Below, piece by piece: positions 21,684 through 36,450 of a stretch of DNA of 64,000 nucleotides. The number at the start of each line of letters is the position of its first letter. The first letter of the stretch is position 1. Location: positions 1,182,726,357-1,182,790,356 of the forward strand of contig OY728152.1 in assembly GCA_963277665.1 (NCBI GenBank), written 5' to 3'. The DNA is from Viscum album (lineage: Eukaryota > Streptophyta > Magnoliopsida > Santalales > Viscaceae). The notes under the pieces were generated by a model. It made no database searches. It saw only the letters and a program-made list of their open reading frames with translations, and was not told the origin of the DNA. Position numbers and translations under genes: made by a program.

Positions 21684-23408
21684 TTGTAATAAACTAGAAC
21701 ACAGTATCCTAGATTAAGGGCCTTACTATAATATATTTTTATAATAATCAAGGAAGTTTGATAACGAAGCACCGAAGAGTTCAATAACATAGAAAAACAA
21801 CATTCAATCATAAGATTGATATTACAACATTAAAGGAAAAACAACATTAAAAATCCATTTGAAACTTCCTTAGTCATCATGCTTTTTTCTTATGGTCATT
21901 CATAATATACATATTCACACCCATGGAATAAAAGAAAACATAACAAAGCGGTGAGCTGAGATTCTAATTAATAGTAAATAATATAGATGAATCTAGAATG
22001 AACAAAAAAATTAAGGAGAATATTTAACAACACAATCCATTAAAACATGAACATTAACGTATTTTGGGAACAATTAATGTAGATCAAAATAATTCCATAT
22101 AAATATCCCCATGAGAATAAAACTTATCCATGGAAATTCTATATATCGAATAATAAAATTCTGCAAAAATTAATAATATCCTAATAATGGAATTCACAAT
22201 GATGGACATCATAATCATATCATCAAGGATAAGTCCGAGACACCATAAATGGGTAAATACAAGGTCTACTTTGCCTCATGAGCCTTACCGATGCATTGAT
22301 GGGATATATTGGGTTTCACCCTTTACATACGTTGTCGAATGTGTCCACTATATTTAATGGTGAAAAATAATTGTCAGATTAATTCATATTGAATCTAACA
22401 TGTGAAATGATAAAAACATTACCCAAATAATAATAATAATCATAATCTATCCATGTTAATATAGAGAATGGTATCATGATTATACATCCCTATATAAATT
22501 TTTCGTTAGACATTAACTAAATTTTATTAGATGATATCATAAAATATTAATCCAAATTAATTATAATATTCATCAAATATTAATTGATTATAATACACAA
22601 ATAAAATCATAGACTAGTTATTAAATGAAATAATATTTCACATTACATAATAGTGTTCTTTTGGAAAAATAATTTCTATTTTTCAGAAATTAGTATTATA
22701 AATATGTATATCCAAGAAAATAATGTTATGTACAATTCATATTTTTTTGAGGCATAACTAATTTCCATCTAAAGTGAAAAAATTTAAAAAAAATTAAGAA
22801 ACATTAGAAAAGATTTTCTTTAGTGAGGATTAAGGGAAAACATTAAAGAGTCCATAAAATCAAAAAAGGAACAGTTTTTTGGATAAGAACAGAAATTAAA
22901 TAATACAGTATGTCATGATAAAAAAGTTATTTTAGAAATAAAACGAATGATTAAAACAATTTGTTGTTGGTACATGAAAATGTGAAATAAATTGTGAAGT
23001 GACCTTTAACAAGGATTTCTTATTAGGAGGAATTGAAAATGTAACCCTATAAAACATGTAATTCCCCATATGATAAAGAATAATTGAGATATATACAAAT
23101 CATTAGAACATAAAAAAAAATTAAAACAAGGTGTTAATAATAATTATGATTTAAATTAGTGTAAATAGTGATAATTTGTTATGAAATTGAAAATTGGATA
23201 TTCAGGGAGAATCCCTTACCTTATGTTGGAAAAAATTATTTACTTATACTAAACACCCTATATAATGAAATATTATTACTTAATGACATAATTAATAACC
23301 AATTGAACATGTATTTGATTTCATAGAATTTATTTTGTTCATTTACTGTATTTTTTTGAGTTTTATGATTCAATTTTTTCCTTACAAAGTGTTCGTTTCC
23401 TTTGTTTT

Positions 23409-23449
23409 CATGATTGATTCATATATATATATATGTAAGTTAAATCATG
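23409..23449. repeat. LTR hairpin in C2
   Basis: CATGATT (23409-23415) pairs perfectly with AATCATG (23443-23449), with an AT-rich loop. It is positionally equivalent to hairpin H2 of the family. Confidence 0.55.
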
Positions 23450-24153
23450 GGATATAGGAATTTAAATCTAGATTTAAAATTATATGTTTTTAATGAAAAT
23501 AATTATTGTTTTATGGTATTATATATAATATTTTTTGTATATATTAGGATGAATCAATAGCTATAACATTGATGATAACTTTTAGGATTATTTTTGTGTC
23601 TTTTTGATTGTCACATTTTTATTTCTTTTTATTTACTAATATATATATACTATTCCTAAAGATTTAAAAATTATATAATATATATATTATATCCGGGTTC
23701 TACCATTAAAATGGTTTTTTGACCAGCAATGACGGGACATTTGAAACATGAAAACTCGTCGTCCACGAAGGTGGTAAATCGACAACACATGGATGATGTT
23801 TCCATTTTTAGAATTAGATGTGTATGATAAAAGAATTGATATTAGATATCCAATTATGAATAAAAAAATTCAATTGTATATATAATATACTAGAGTTATC
23901 ATGGATGTTTGGAAATATTTGATATGTAAAGGATACAGAAAGAAAATAAATTAAAAGAAAATTAAAATAGAGAAAGGGGATTTTACCTCTTGAATTCGTC
24001 TCCCCGAAGATATACAAAAAGAAGATTGAAAAGGTCCTTTGGGTGAAAATTAAGGATCATAATGTGTTGTAGATATTTTGAGGAGTTAATTTGATAAAAT
24101 TGGACATGATTCATGGCATAATATGTGTTAGGAGATAAGTCAGTGAGGTGTTA

Positions 24154-24161
24154 TATTTATA
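24154..24161 (-). promoter_or_regulatory. TATA box of LTR C2
   Basis: On the minus strand it reads CCACTATAAATATAACACC. It lies about 705 bases before the C2 hairpin, close to the TATA-to-H2 spacing in the LTR of element F. Confidence 0.6.
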
Positions 24162-25586
24162 GTGGATGATAGGGGAGTTTTATGAATATTAAATTCATTT
24201 GTTTATTATTTTGGATCATGAATATGAATATATTGATATATATCTCTAAATATATAATAATAATGATGGGTATTATGGTATTATGGTTATTAGATCATCA
24301 ATGAATCAAGGAAAAGAGTATTTAACTTCTAATGTATTTAAGTCATAAATTACAGTATTTTACAAAGCACAAAAAAATTAAGTATTTCAGAAAAATTAAA
24401 AAACCCATTCTACCCTTTTTTTGATATTTAGAATTCAAAACAATATATTTCTTGAAAATTATTTACAAAAAATTATAAATTTAATTTTTACATATATATT
24501 TCATTTATTTGAAATATAATGATTTTAATATTATAACTTATATTATAACATATTGAAAAATTAATTAATGTTTCACAAAATTATATTATAATAACAGGAT
24601 AGAAAAATAATAACTTATTAATCTATTTCATGAAAATAAATTTACTTTTAAATTATTATTTTAAATATAAAATTGTGAATAAGCAATTATTTTTATGAGA
24701 AGTAATAATACTTAATTTAAAATTTATACAACATTTATATTCATATTTCATGATATAAATATATTATATTTTTCAATCACAATATAACTAAATTTTATCT
24801 AATATTTCATAGTGGATAATACAATTAATTTCATAAATATATTATTAATATTACATAAATGATAGTTTTATAAAAATTTGTAATTTTCAATATTTACTAG
24901 AGAATAATTTTTTTAGAAACCATAATAGTATCTCAGCCCAAAATAATTTTTACATTATATATCTTAGAAATGAAGTTTATTTTTTCAATTTTTTATATAA
25001 AAATATAAAAAATATAATAATAAAGCAACAACATCATTAAAATGTGGTAAAAACCCCTTAAGAAAAATAATATCCTTATGAGTAAAATTTTATTTTTTTC
25101 ATTATTTTTCATATGAAGGACATTTGTATAAATTTTAAAATATTAATATTATAACGTGGTTAATTATATTCATTTTTGCCAATTTATGTTCAAGGTTGTG
25201 TCATTTATTATAAAAATAATGATATTTATATATATATCATTGTTGCTTTAAGATTGGTGTTGTGTGAAAGATATGCTCTAAAATAAAATAAATAAAATGA
25301 GATACACACAATAAAATATTGTACTATTACATATATTAGGTAATATATGATTTACTATTGATATTTTATTACTTGTTTACTAGAAGTTCACTGTCAATGT
25401 CTCAATTCAAGTAATAACTTCTGTGTCATAAATATATTATTAAATATAGTATTTTTAGTCCTTTTAAATTGATCACAGACACATAATATCCATAATTTTA
25501 ACCATGTAATAAAGATCAAATATATATATACTAGATATAAATTTATTTTTCTAAACAATAAAATTTATAAATAGAAAATGAAATAC

Positions 25587-25628
25587 AATGTTCATGGAGA
25601 TGTTGAGTTGTACTTACAGATGAACATT
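25587..25628. repeat. LTR hairpin in C3
   Basis: AATGTTCAT (25587-25595) pairs perfectly over 9 bp with ATGAACATT (25620-25628). In element orientation the loop reads CTGTAAGTACAACTC..., corresponding to GCGTACGTACGG... of LTR-A with several CG pairs turned into TG or CA. Confidence 0.72.
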
Positions 25629-25670
25629 ATTTCCATTTTCTCAATGGATGAAATTTATGAAATATAAATT

Positions 25671-25688
25671 ATATATATATATATATAT
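25671..25688. repeat. (AT)9 microsatellite
   Basis: Nine uninterrupted AT dinucleotides within LTR C3. Confidence 0.9.
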
Positions 25689-26334
25689 TAAAATCATATT
25701 CATATTATATATATCTCAAATATTTAATTAATTTACCCTAATTACCTTTTATTGAAATCAGAAGTGAAAAACGAATCACAATGCTTCACATAGAGGTATC
25801 ATGTCTTACACAAAAATGATTTTATCATATCCCCCATTGAATGGAAATATATAAGTTATATGCAATATCATAATTAAATAAATATATATTTCGAAACATT
25901 TATATATATATAAACATAATCAATCATAAGATCTGTTGATGGAAAATGTGTCACCTCAGTTCATGAGGCGGTAGTCTGATGTGCAGTGAAACAACATTGT
26001 GATTTCCGATTTTTGGGAATAAGAGATATATGTGGGTCACTACCATATAATAAAAACAAATTAGTATATTTGAGACTCTTTATATATTGTACTATAATGT
26101 TTTAATGATATTTTAAGGAGGTTTGGGAAGAAATAAAATAAAAACTCTTATTGAATAACATTTCAACTTCGTATGGTAACCCCTTTTGGTTTTCACCAAA
26201 AGTATTCCAATGATGGATTGATGATCCAGAAAACAAATATAATATTAGAGGATCTAATTAATTATGAGATATATTTATGTATTATCTGCATAAAACGGAT
26301 TTTTATTTGTGAAAAAGAGAGGATTGGGGATGTC

Positions 26335-26342
26335 TTTTTATA
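26335..26342 (-). promoter_or_regulatory. TATA box of LTR C3
   Basis: The minus strand reads CCCCATCTTATAAAAAGACA. It lies about 710 bases upstream of the hairpin, like the TATA-to-H2 distance in element F. Confidence 0.65.
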
Positions 26343-27394
26343 AGATGGGGAGAAGACAAACTAGGAAACTTTGAAATGAAGAAGGTGTACACAAATTTTC
26401 CTCATTCTAAACACCTCTAAATGTTTCTATAATTGATAAAATTAGATAAAAAATTGAAATATTTTCATAAAATTGGAGTTGAAATTATTATAGGCCATCT
26501 TACCCCTAATAATTTTAGTTTATGCCCTGATAAAACCAATATTAACAAAACAATGGTCACTGATCGTTGATGAATTTACTATTAAAATGATTAAAAAATT
26601 ATTTTACCATATTAAAAAATATTAATTATTATTATCCCAAGTATAATATACATTTTTATAAATTCAATTCATGTTAAAGGTAAAATTTAATTTATTTTTA
26701 ATCACATTGAAGTGATGAGAAAGTGGTTTTATAAAGGGAAAATTAATATATTTATTGAATTTTTTAATAACAAAATTCAAAATGGATGTTATTAAAATGA
26801 TATTAAATTAATTAATAAATATATTATTAAAATACCTTTACTTTTAAACTAATCATAAAAAAATATCTCTATTCATTATATCATAAAACGAAAATTCAAT
26901 TCCAAATAAAAACTAGTATTTTTCACTATTTATATACAAATATTTCTGTTTTGAAAACTATCACAAATTTATTCCTAGATAACTATGACATTTAGATTTT
27001 ATAAGGGATGTAAATTTCAAAAAATAATTTTTTTAATGTGATAAATACTACGTATTTATTTTATTCATAGAATAAAATTTTGGGGGAAATTAAATTTTCA
27101 CTATAAATATTGACTTCTCTAAAAATAATTAAAATTGTAACAATATGAATTTTATTTTATTAACCCATTATATATAAAAAATCTAAATGTATTTTATTAT
27201 AATTACATAGTTAATTTTAGTGTCTAGTTATAATTTTTGGAAATAAATAATAATAATATTTATAATATATCATCACTTTTAGAAGCTCCACGACAAATAT
27301 AATGAATGATAAAGTTGATGTAGCATGTACCATAAGATATAGAAGAAAAATAATTAATTTTAAATAATAATTCATAAAAAATTGATGTGTAACA

Positions 27395-30060
27395 CTATAA
27401 CCCTATAAAAATGAGTTTTTCTCTTAAAAATTGAAACTTAGATATAAAATAATGATTGTACTTGTTTATATTTATTTCATCAATTCCCCTCATAGCTTCA
27501 TCAAACTAGTGTTTTAATTACAATACATCGATTAGAGGGGTTGTATATTTTTACATCAAATTATCACTATAATAAATTTTGTCCACTATATATTACTCAT
27601 TAGAATGATCCAACATGAGAAGTATGAAATCTAAGCTAAGTACATGTGATTTACCAGATACGTACACCCTATAGATATATAGATCGATAACATTATAAAA
27701 TCAAGAGATATTTAGTGACATAAAAAAAATGAGAACACAATGTCCTCATATGATAAAGAGAATCCAATGGACTGATGTATCTTGGGCATACCTTTACCTT
27801 ATTTCTAGGAAAAAGAATATTCTTCCACAGAGTTATTACAAGAAATACCTTGTCACCAACATCAAATTCATGGTTAGACTATCTATTGTTAGCATAAATT
27901 TTATTAAAACTATGTTCTTATTTGATTTAGAGATGATTGTCTCTAACATTATCCTCCTTTTTTCATATTTCTTTGGAAAAAATTATTATTCTTTCCCAAA
28001 TATTATTCCATCATGTTAGAGTTATACCATTATATCCATATAGGTATTCAAATGGATACATATAAATATTTGAGTGAAAGCTATTATTATATAAAAACCT
28101 CATCTAGATGAAGGTGTTGATCTCAGACACCATTGATATACATAGAAATTGATTTCTACATATAATTTTGTGTTTTAATTATACTCTTAGACTGACCATT
28201 TATATGAGTATGATTTTCAATATTGATACATAACTCCATATGCTGAGCATATTTAATACTTCACCCAAACATCGGGTAAACCATATATCCCAATCAGATA
28301 AAATTTAATTTGTCACTCAATATAATATTATCAATTCTGAAATATTTTTTTTTAATTATGTTCAAGAGAAAAGTCTTATTTAATGGTGATGAAGTGTGAT
28401 GGAATTTTAATGTGACTGAATATATTAAAAATAGCATTACACTATTTTGATGTTTTATGTAGTCTTGGATATAAACCCATGATGGAGTATCCCATTTTAA
28501 TTATGGTATGATTACAGGTTTTAACATCCACTTATAATTTTGTCTATTATCCTTAACATTCTGAAATATGAATCACAGAGATACAAACTCAGCAATACCT
28601 TTATTTATTCCATTCCATTCCAAATACTATTGAAAATCTCTATATGTCATTGTACAACATGGATGAATAGAAAATTAAGATCCATGAACATCATCTAATG
28701 TATAGTTCTTCAAATTAAATATGGGTGGAAAACATACACACTTCCTAAACCTTATCAATCAATCACAATCATTATTAAACTCATGGTCATTTCTTACCTA
28801 ATTTTAAATATCCATATATTCCTTCTCCTCCCCTTCAGTAATCACATTAATATATTTGTTGACAGCTCATTAGAGCGAAAACAATTTTATTCAGCAATAA
28901 ATAACTTTGTATCCATACTTTGAATATCATGGAATATTGGATTATTGTGGATACTCATCATTGATAAACCATAATAGTCATTCTGACCCAAATCATAGAC
29001 CACCTTATTCACCATCCTGGTGTAGTAATTTATTGATCATTCGTTATATTTGATTAACTGCAACAACCTTATATAGTTCATTATTGAATCAATCAGTGTT
29101 AATATATATATTACACTTTCTTTATTAGTATATATCTCAAACCATCCAATATATATATAACTCTTCTATATCATTAATGGAAATAATACCATAAATATTA
29201 CTCAATACTGATTTGGGTAATATTTTTCAAGAAACTTCAATTTGTGTGAGGAATAAGATATAAACATATTATTCTTTATTATAATACAAAATATTCCCTT
29301 TGAGGTTTTTATATATAGATAAAAAACACTTATCTATAAAAAGGTAGTGCAAGGACATTTACAGGTAGTGAAAGTACATTTACAATAAATAAAATTCTTA
29401 TTAGATCTTTGGAACTATCCTCAATTTTTTTCCTAAGGAACTTGATTCCTTTCCTAGTAAACATTTTCAATGGATTATATTGAGATAAAAATCATCAACA
29501 AAACATCAATAATATCATGAAAATAGAAAAATTATATGATTCTCAATCACTATTGTTAGTCAGGAACATAATTCCAAAACATATGTCTTTGAAAATTCCA
29601 TAAAAATACCTTCATATGGTATTATAAATACAATGAATGAAAATTTAAAAAACAAAAATTCAATCTTGGAAAAAATTCCTCATTTATTTTTCATCATTAG
29701 GGTCCCCATACAAGTATTCAAATGATCATCTTTCTCTTATTACTCCTTCATTATTTAAAAATATCATATAAAAAGACTACCACAAATTGAATAAGGTAAA
29801 CTATAATGCCAAAATTAATTAATTCCATGAATATATTAAGGGTATTTTGAATTTGAAATCGGATTACTAAATATTCAATTTTTCCACTACTCACATTGAT
29901 GGATGTCTTGGTAATCTCTTCACTTTTGACCCCCCAAATGATAGTACCCATCTAAAATGTCAATATTCGATAATTATTGATCACATATAAATGTATAACA
30001 TATTCATTTATATAGTGTGTAGGGTACTTTTTCTTGATAGTGATCCATGTATGTTCATGA
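27395..30060 (-). pseudogene. pol ghost (RT, RNase H, integrase) of C3-C4 element
   Basis: Minus-strand translation, ignoring stops and shifts, tracks element A's pol in order. RT is about 29751-29951: VKSEEITKT and NIFMELINF for VKREDIPKT and AIFIDLMNR, then FVVVFLYDIF for [10 protein letters not shown]. RNase H ends near 28960-29065 (NKVVYDLGQND for [11 protein letters not shown]). The integrase zinc-finger region lies near 28600-28690 (FSIHP and TYRDFQ). The DDE region near 28170-28290 shows ILSDKLNF and NGQSKSIIKTQ for ISDRDPRF and [21 protein letters not shown] near 28110 matches [10 protein letters not shown]. Catalytic residues are lost (FLYD for FIDD; Lys for the integrase Glu). This is an old copy recognisable only by comparison with element A. 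Confidence 0.72.
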
Positions 30061-33000
30061 TAATAGTTGAAAAGCTGAAATCATCCATGTTTATTTATAG
30101 AAAGTGAACATGATTACCCCTGATGATGCACTAGGGTTTATATATCCCTTATCAAGATTCTCATGGAGATTCTTCTTATAATCTTGAAACACAATACAGA
30201 CCATTCAATATGATGACTTCAAAATATGTGCAACACCTTGTGTGAGTTCCACTTTGAATTCTACCACACAACTCCGAGGAATTCTTGAATAGTACTCTAT
30301 AAATACATAAAAATGAACAGAATAATAGGCATATATTTGAAATTAAGCTTCACCCCAACCATCTGAGACAAAAGTCCATCAAGTGTAGTATTTAAAGACA
30401 ACAAGGAATAAGTAATTCCCGTTTAATGTTTTTACTCATCCTAATAATGATAAATGAGCATGTTTTAATTTAGAATATGAGATTCCACTTTACTTCATAG
30501 AAAATTAATATGTGTTCCCTATAACGAAATCTAATACTTTCAGTGAATCATAAGAAATTAAACTAAAGGATGGATCAAATTATTTTTAAGAACATTCCCA
30601 CACACTTTAATCGGGGTTGAATTGTAGACATCTGATATGGCCAACACACAATTATGTGTTTTCCTAGATAACATAACATCTAATAATTAATGTGATATTT
30701 CATTATCATTTATATATTTTATTGTTATAAAATAGTGGGTAGAGATAGAATCAAATTATACATTAGTTGATATGGGGTGGAAAATGAATATACCATTCAC
30801 CACCTAATTCTCATAACCCACTAAGACATTCATAACCGCATGAGATTTTTGTTTATCATTGGCACCAAAGGTTATTGGTGATGAACATAAAATAAAATAG
30901 ATTTTGGTTAGTAGTTGGAATAATGCACAAACATCATTAATTTGAATCATTGGAGCTTGGGTGGTGCATTATTAGGTGGCATCTTCTCCTCCATGGCATT
31001 TTCCAAACCTTCCATTCCATTTTCAGATTAACATGCTTTATGACCATCACTTTTTCATTTAATGAACTCAGTAGTTCCATTAAAGAAGTTACCTTGATTT
31101 TCATTCCAAAATTTCTGGATTGTAGATAGATGTAATTTTTTTCTAAGATGTAATTTATTAGTGTTTTCATGAGGTTTAAAGTACATTTTATTGTCAAATA
31201 TATGAAAGTTATTGGAAAATCCAATTTCCATTTCTAACATTATTTAAAAAATAATTTCTTTCTAGATACTAATGTAATATATATCAAATTCATTTTAGGG
31301 AAATTGTTAAAATGTACAGAAATATTGATAAATTCTTCTTCCATGAATGATGATTTAACTAGAATAATACATTGAAAGCATTGTGAAATTAGAATCAAAA
31401 TAAAGAATATATTTATCTTCATTATTTTTATGATCAGGAAATTACTTCTCAATACTCGGATATAGAATATCATGGATGTAAATATCGAAGAAATACATTT
31501 AAACTCATATCATTCCATGTAGTCAATTTATCCCTCTGAACAGATATTTTTAATAAATTTCTACTCTCAATCCAAATCATCATCCAATGGATAAAAATCT
31601 ATGTAAACCAGTTGATATTACAAGCACTATATAGTATAAAACATATTCTTAGTAGTGTTGATCTATCACTCATATATTAGTGGACTGGAAAACCCACTAA
31701 ATGAAGACATAATTTTTCTCATCAAGGATTCAATTGAAAACTGTTCCCTCTATTGATCATTTAGATGTTCAACTTCACCAAAAAAATACTAACCTACTAG
31801 CATAACATAAAACTATGTAAATAGTCTCTAAAATCATTGCCACATCGTAAGGAGAGAGTTTACTGGAACCATGGATCCTATATCCATTGTTATTAGGTCC
31901 GACCAATAGATATAGTTTCATATTTTAGCCATTGGATATTGCAATGAAACATATTTCCCTAGTTTTGTAAATTGTGGAAATATGGTTTCTATATCCATGT
32001 TCTATGCTAACCATGCCCATACGATTCATTCTAAAAAACTAGTTATAAAATATAGACAACCATGGTTGTTGGTCTGGAAAAAATGTTCCCAGCATGGATT
32101 GATCTATCATACTCCTCTATAATACTTACAACACATTAACACTACACACAAACCTACTATATAATAATAAATATATATAAATATGTGTGAAAATAAATTT
32201 TTATATTGTTATATTTAATTTTATTATGAATTATTTGAAAAAAATTAAAAAATTATTTTTGGATGGAAGTATGTTACCACAATTGTCTAAAATATGGATA
32301 TAAGTAATTTTATGTAGGTAAATTTCAAAAGGATTTTGAAAACTATAGAAATAGTTAATTTTTAATTGGGATATTTCCACATCATAAAAAAAATTACAGT
32401 AGGTTAATTTATGGAGAGCTGTTGCAACGATTTTATGAGATCATGAAAATTGGTAAATTTCCAGATGGCTATTTCAACATTTATATTAAAATGTGTAAAC
32501 ATGTGTTTTTTAAATGAATGATTTTTTCCACAGTATTCTAAAACTATGTAATATAAGACTTACCCTCTAATTTCATGGGTTTTCATAGGGTTCCAATGTA
32601 TCCTACCACCACAGTTCTGTACAACCATGTCTATATGTTTTCATATAGTTATAGTTCATAGAAATCATGGCTATAATATTCACACAACCGTGGTTTTAAA
32701 AAATAGTTAAATATAGTCATGGATCAAGGTCCATTTTCAAGCTTCTCATAGTACATTTCTTGAGAAATTTTTATGGGAATAAAAAAAAATTTACATCCTA
32801 TACCTCATTTTATTTGGTTTCTCATGAGTAAAATCATTGAATATTCCATTTCATTTAGTATAAACATTGTTCTGGTGGGTTCTATACATTGAATAGTACC
32901 TAAACGCATAGTGTGAGAAATAATAATCATGGTGTAAAACCTAATAGTCTTGAAAAATCATTTATAGGAAATCTATATAATGAATCCTACTTTTATTTCA

Positions 33001-33108
33001 ATGAAATATTAGGTTTTACAATGTTGATTCATGATCATAATCTATTAAATTATTCAATTATAGTAAATAAATTAAATGTTGATTATCCAAAGATATCTCC
33101 CCCAAGAG
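30061..33108 (-). pseudogene. Protease/gag/leader region of C3-C4 element, mostly unreadable
   Basis: By collinearity this holds the RT N-terminus, protease, gag and leader. The one motif I can support is a zinc-knuckle scar near 31035-31075 on the minus strand: FIK-KSDGHKAC, comparable with CYRCCKMGHKSRNC of element F. The surrounding frames are too short and too AT-biased to assign. Confidence 0.4.
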
Positions 33109-33118
33109 TTTCATACCA
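33109..33118 (-). promoter_or_regulatory. Candidate primer-binding site beside LTR C4
   Basis: On the minus strand it reads TGGTATGAAA, one mismatch from TGGTATCAAA. It lies two bases from the inferred LTR edge and at the distance predicted from the length of the other LTRs. Confidence 0.5.
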
Positions 33119-34784
33119 GGTGTGCAAAAAGGACCGTTATCATGAAACAAGTGAAAATGAAGTCTAGATAAATGTTCCCCTTTTGTTGTAATTACCCCTT
33201 GATACCTCTTCGACAACGGCACATGAATATGTAGTATCTAGGCTGATCTTAATCACTATGAAAACCACATAATATATTTCATATTAATTTGTTTATTTTA
33301 TATATATACATTTTCATATGGTTTTTAGTAATGATTTTTATTATTCTAATTTTTATAATTGGATAATAATTTTCCTCTTATAATAACTATGATGTCTGGG
33401 AGTTTTCATACATCATTCACTCATTTTTAGATAAAAAAATTACATTTCATAAAAACACTCCCGATGAAAGTAATATTATATTGTCTTTGGATACATGATA
33501 CAAAATTTTATGTTTTCAGGAATGATTTTAAATATCTACCAAAAACATCATCTCACATATTATTCCTCTTGGGACCCTACAAATTTTGCTTATTCAAACC
33601 ATAAAAAAGATAATTTAGAAGGATGAACTCAGATTATCAGCAAGGGTATATTTAGAATATATCAATACATTATTATTCAATGAATAAGCTAGTTATAGTA
33701 GTATAATATCATAATCAAAATATATTAAGTTCTAACCCTGCTATTCATAGATCATGTGGATGTTTCAAGACAGAAAAAAATTTTGATTTAAAAAAAATGA
33801 CACATAAGTGTGACAAATCATCATAAATCAATCATTATCTATAAGCTCATTTCATAAGTGTGTGTCACCATCATTAATATATGAAATATTTTTATATATT
33901 AATGATAACTACCAAGAGCATCAAAAAAGAGGATTCAGAATTTTCACATATTTCCCACTATTGATTAGGAAACATCTATTAACTATAAAACATTTTTCAA
34001 TACATTTTTAAAAAATTTGGATACTGAAAATGATTATGGATTTCGACTGATTAGAGTAATAATGCTAGTTTTTTAATAAAAACATTATTTTGGTCTATTG
34101 AGACATTAAAAGATTCAAATGGAATAAAAAATATTTTTTCATGACATATAATGAGGAGAAGAAAATTCATTTTTTTCATGAGAGATGGATCATATGATCT
34201 CATCACTGGAATTACAAACATAATGAATCCTATTAAACGATGAGATTATAAAAAAATTCATTTAACACTTTGGTAACATTAATCATAATAACCATGAATA
34301 AATGATAGAAAATGAATCATAAAATATCATGATAAATAAATTTTATATGTTATTTAATATAAAATATTCTCATTATATACCTCATAAAAATGATATCTAT
34401 ATAACAGAACATATTCCTCCAAGAACGCATATTGAGACAGAAATCCCTTTACATAATTCTCAAAATTCATCACACATGTTGCGAGCTCCTATATGAATTT
34501 TTTTTTGTTATTAATCATTTATAGAACTATAATTATATCTTTCATACCATATAATGTTTATTTGTTACCATTTATGGCCTGTTAATTACAATCCATGTTA
34601 AATTCATGTTCCATGTTTAAACATCCTTATTTATTATGTTGGTTTGGATGTGGAATTTGAAATCCACATTAATTGATAATAGTTGAATAATATACTAAAA
34701 TTTATCCATGATTTAAATATAAAATATTTTCATTATATATAAATTTATATAAATACCAAAAAATTAAATATAGAAAATGAAATA

Positions 34785-34829
34785 CACCATTCATAGAGAT
34801 GTTAGGTCGTATGTACACATTAACGATGC
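34785..34829. repeat. Decayed LTR hairpin in C4
   Basis: The arms CACCATTCATA and TTAACGATG-type sequence pair only partly. It is recognised by position and by similarity to 25587-25628 rather than by a perfect stem. Confidence 0.45.
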
Positions 34830-35526
34830 TTCCATTTTATCAACAAATGCAAAAAAATAATTTTGAATAATATTATTACATTATATAATTTTATTTATGT
34901 AATATATATAACATATAAAAATTAAATTTATCATAATTACCTTACATTAAATGTGTTAGTTAAGGAAAACTACATCGCATTACGAGATTACACACACAAA
35001 CGACATTATCTTATCACATATGGAATTAAAAATAAAAGGAATCTTTTATAAAATAATTACATAAGTATATTTATGGTGAGAATATCATATATATACATTA
35101 TATACACCATTTATTCAATCCATGTGATGTTTTAATGGAAAATGTGTAAGATCATTTTTTGAGGCTTTAGTTCACTGTAAACACGAGGAATGAAGAATTT
35201 TTACATTTGATGGAAGTGAAGGTTGATATAGTTTATTAACATAAAACTATATCATAATGCAATATTTATGATTCTTATGAATTTATATTATCATATTTTG
35301 ATAATATGTTTGGGTTGTGGAGGATTATATTTTAAAATACTCTTATTGAATGACCTAACCTCTTCTTCGGTAAACCATCATTAGTTTGCAAGAAAGAAAA
35401 AAAGGTAGAATTTATGATGAAAAAAAGATTATATGATTCTGTTAGGTATTCATATAACTAATATGGGTAGGAATTTGTCAAAGAAATTTATTTTGGATGT
35501 GTGATGAAGGGAGGAGTCATGTTGCC

Positions 35527-35533
35527 TTTTATA
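35527..35533 (-). promoter_or_regulatory. TATA box of LTR C4
   Basis: The minus strand reads CCCCCTCTTATAAAAGGCAA, very like the TATA context of LTR-A (CTCCCTTATAAAAGGGCA). It lies about 710 bases from the hairpin region. Confidence 0.68.
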
Positions 35534-36428
35534 AGAGGGGGGGACAGTAGGCTCATTTTGAATAAAAAAGCCTCATCTTTTTTTTTTCATGAAAAAAGGG
35601 TAAATAAAAATATATAAATTATCATAGAGGATATAAGTTCTCAAAATCTATAAAAAAGTTGTTCTAGAAAATTTTATAGGTATATTTTCCACATATATTT
35701 TCAGTTTAACCAATGGTAAACCCATTTTCACCTTAAGCATGATAAGTAATTTTTATTCTACTTATAATTCATAATGGCCAAAAAAATATATTTGAAAATA
35801 TTATATAATATAAATTATTATGATCCCAAATATGTTATATATTTTTCTAAATTCAATTCATAGAATTAGAAAACTTTTATATTAAATTAAACCCAAAACC
35901 ACAATGATAAAGCAGGTTTTAGATGAGATGATTCAAATTACTATAGAAAGTAATATTCTCACAATTAAATATAAATTTGTTTTAAATAAACTAAATGTAA
36001 TTAATAATTATATATTTTAACTAATTTTACCTAAAAATCATTTTTAGGTAAATATTTAATTTTGTAAATGCCATAATTTAATATGTAATTCATCATAAAA
36101 CCATTATTTCCAACTGTCCATTAAAAAATTTATCTTCATATAAAATTCTCAAGAATTCGTTACATTATAAATTTGAAATTAATATTATTAAAATGATATT
36201 TATTTTTTAAAATATTTTTTTTAAAATTGTTCAAAATTTCATTTTTTATAAAATTAAATTAAAAATAGTAAGAAAATAATATATTGAATCATTTAAGGAG
36301 ATTAAAAAAATTATTACTTTTAATAAATATTTATACTCTTATATGAAATAGTATAAAAATATTTTATGAATTATTTATTAATATTGAAAACACTATGTTT
36401 AATTTCTTGGTTATAACGAATGAGTATC

Positions 36429-36450
36429 AATAATAATAATAATAATAATA
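36429..36450. repeat. (AAT)7 microsatellite
   Basis: About seven uninterrupted AAT units near the outer end of LTR C4. Confidence 0.88.

Larger units (their letters stand above)
21685..25264 (-). repeat. LTR C2 (minus strand, about 3.6 kb)
   Basis: The left edge TGTAATAAAC lies beside a primer-binding site. The right edge is placed at TTGGTGTTGTG, a decayed form of the GGGTGTTACA terminus. Length equals that of LTR-A. It contains, on the minus strand, a TATA box (24154-24161) and a hairpin (23409-23449) at the expected spacing. It aligns with C1. It is extremely AT-rich and has lost most CpG sites. Confidence 0.75.
25265..27394 (-). repeat. LTR C3 (minus strand), truncated
   Basis: It is homologous to LTR C4. 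Compare 25560-25630 with 34760-34830 (both contain ATAGAAAATGAAATACA) and 25930-25960 with 35120-35150 (both contain AATGGAAAATGTGT). The right edge is GATGTGTAACA. Compared with C2 it lacks about 1.4 kb at the left, where C2 abuts, so C2 probably inserted into or deleted part of it. TATA and hairpin spacing match the family. Confidence 0.72.

Noticed and set aside
27729..28019. Plus-strand frame of 96 codons
   Set aside because: The opposite strand carries the integrase remnant of the C3-C4 element, so this frame is a shadow.
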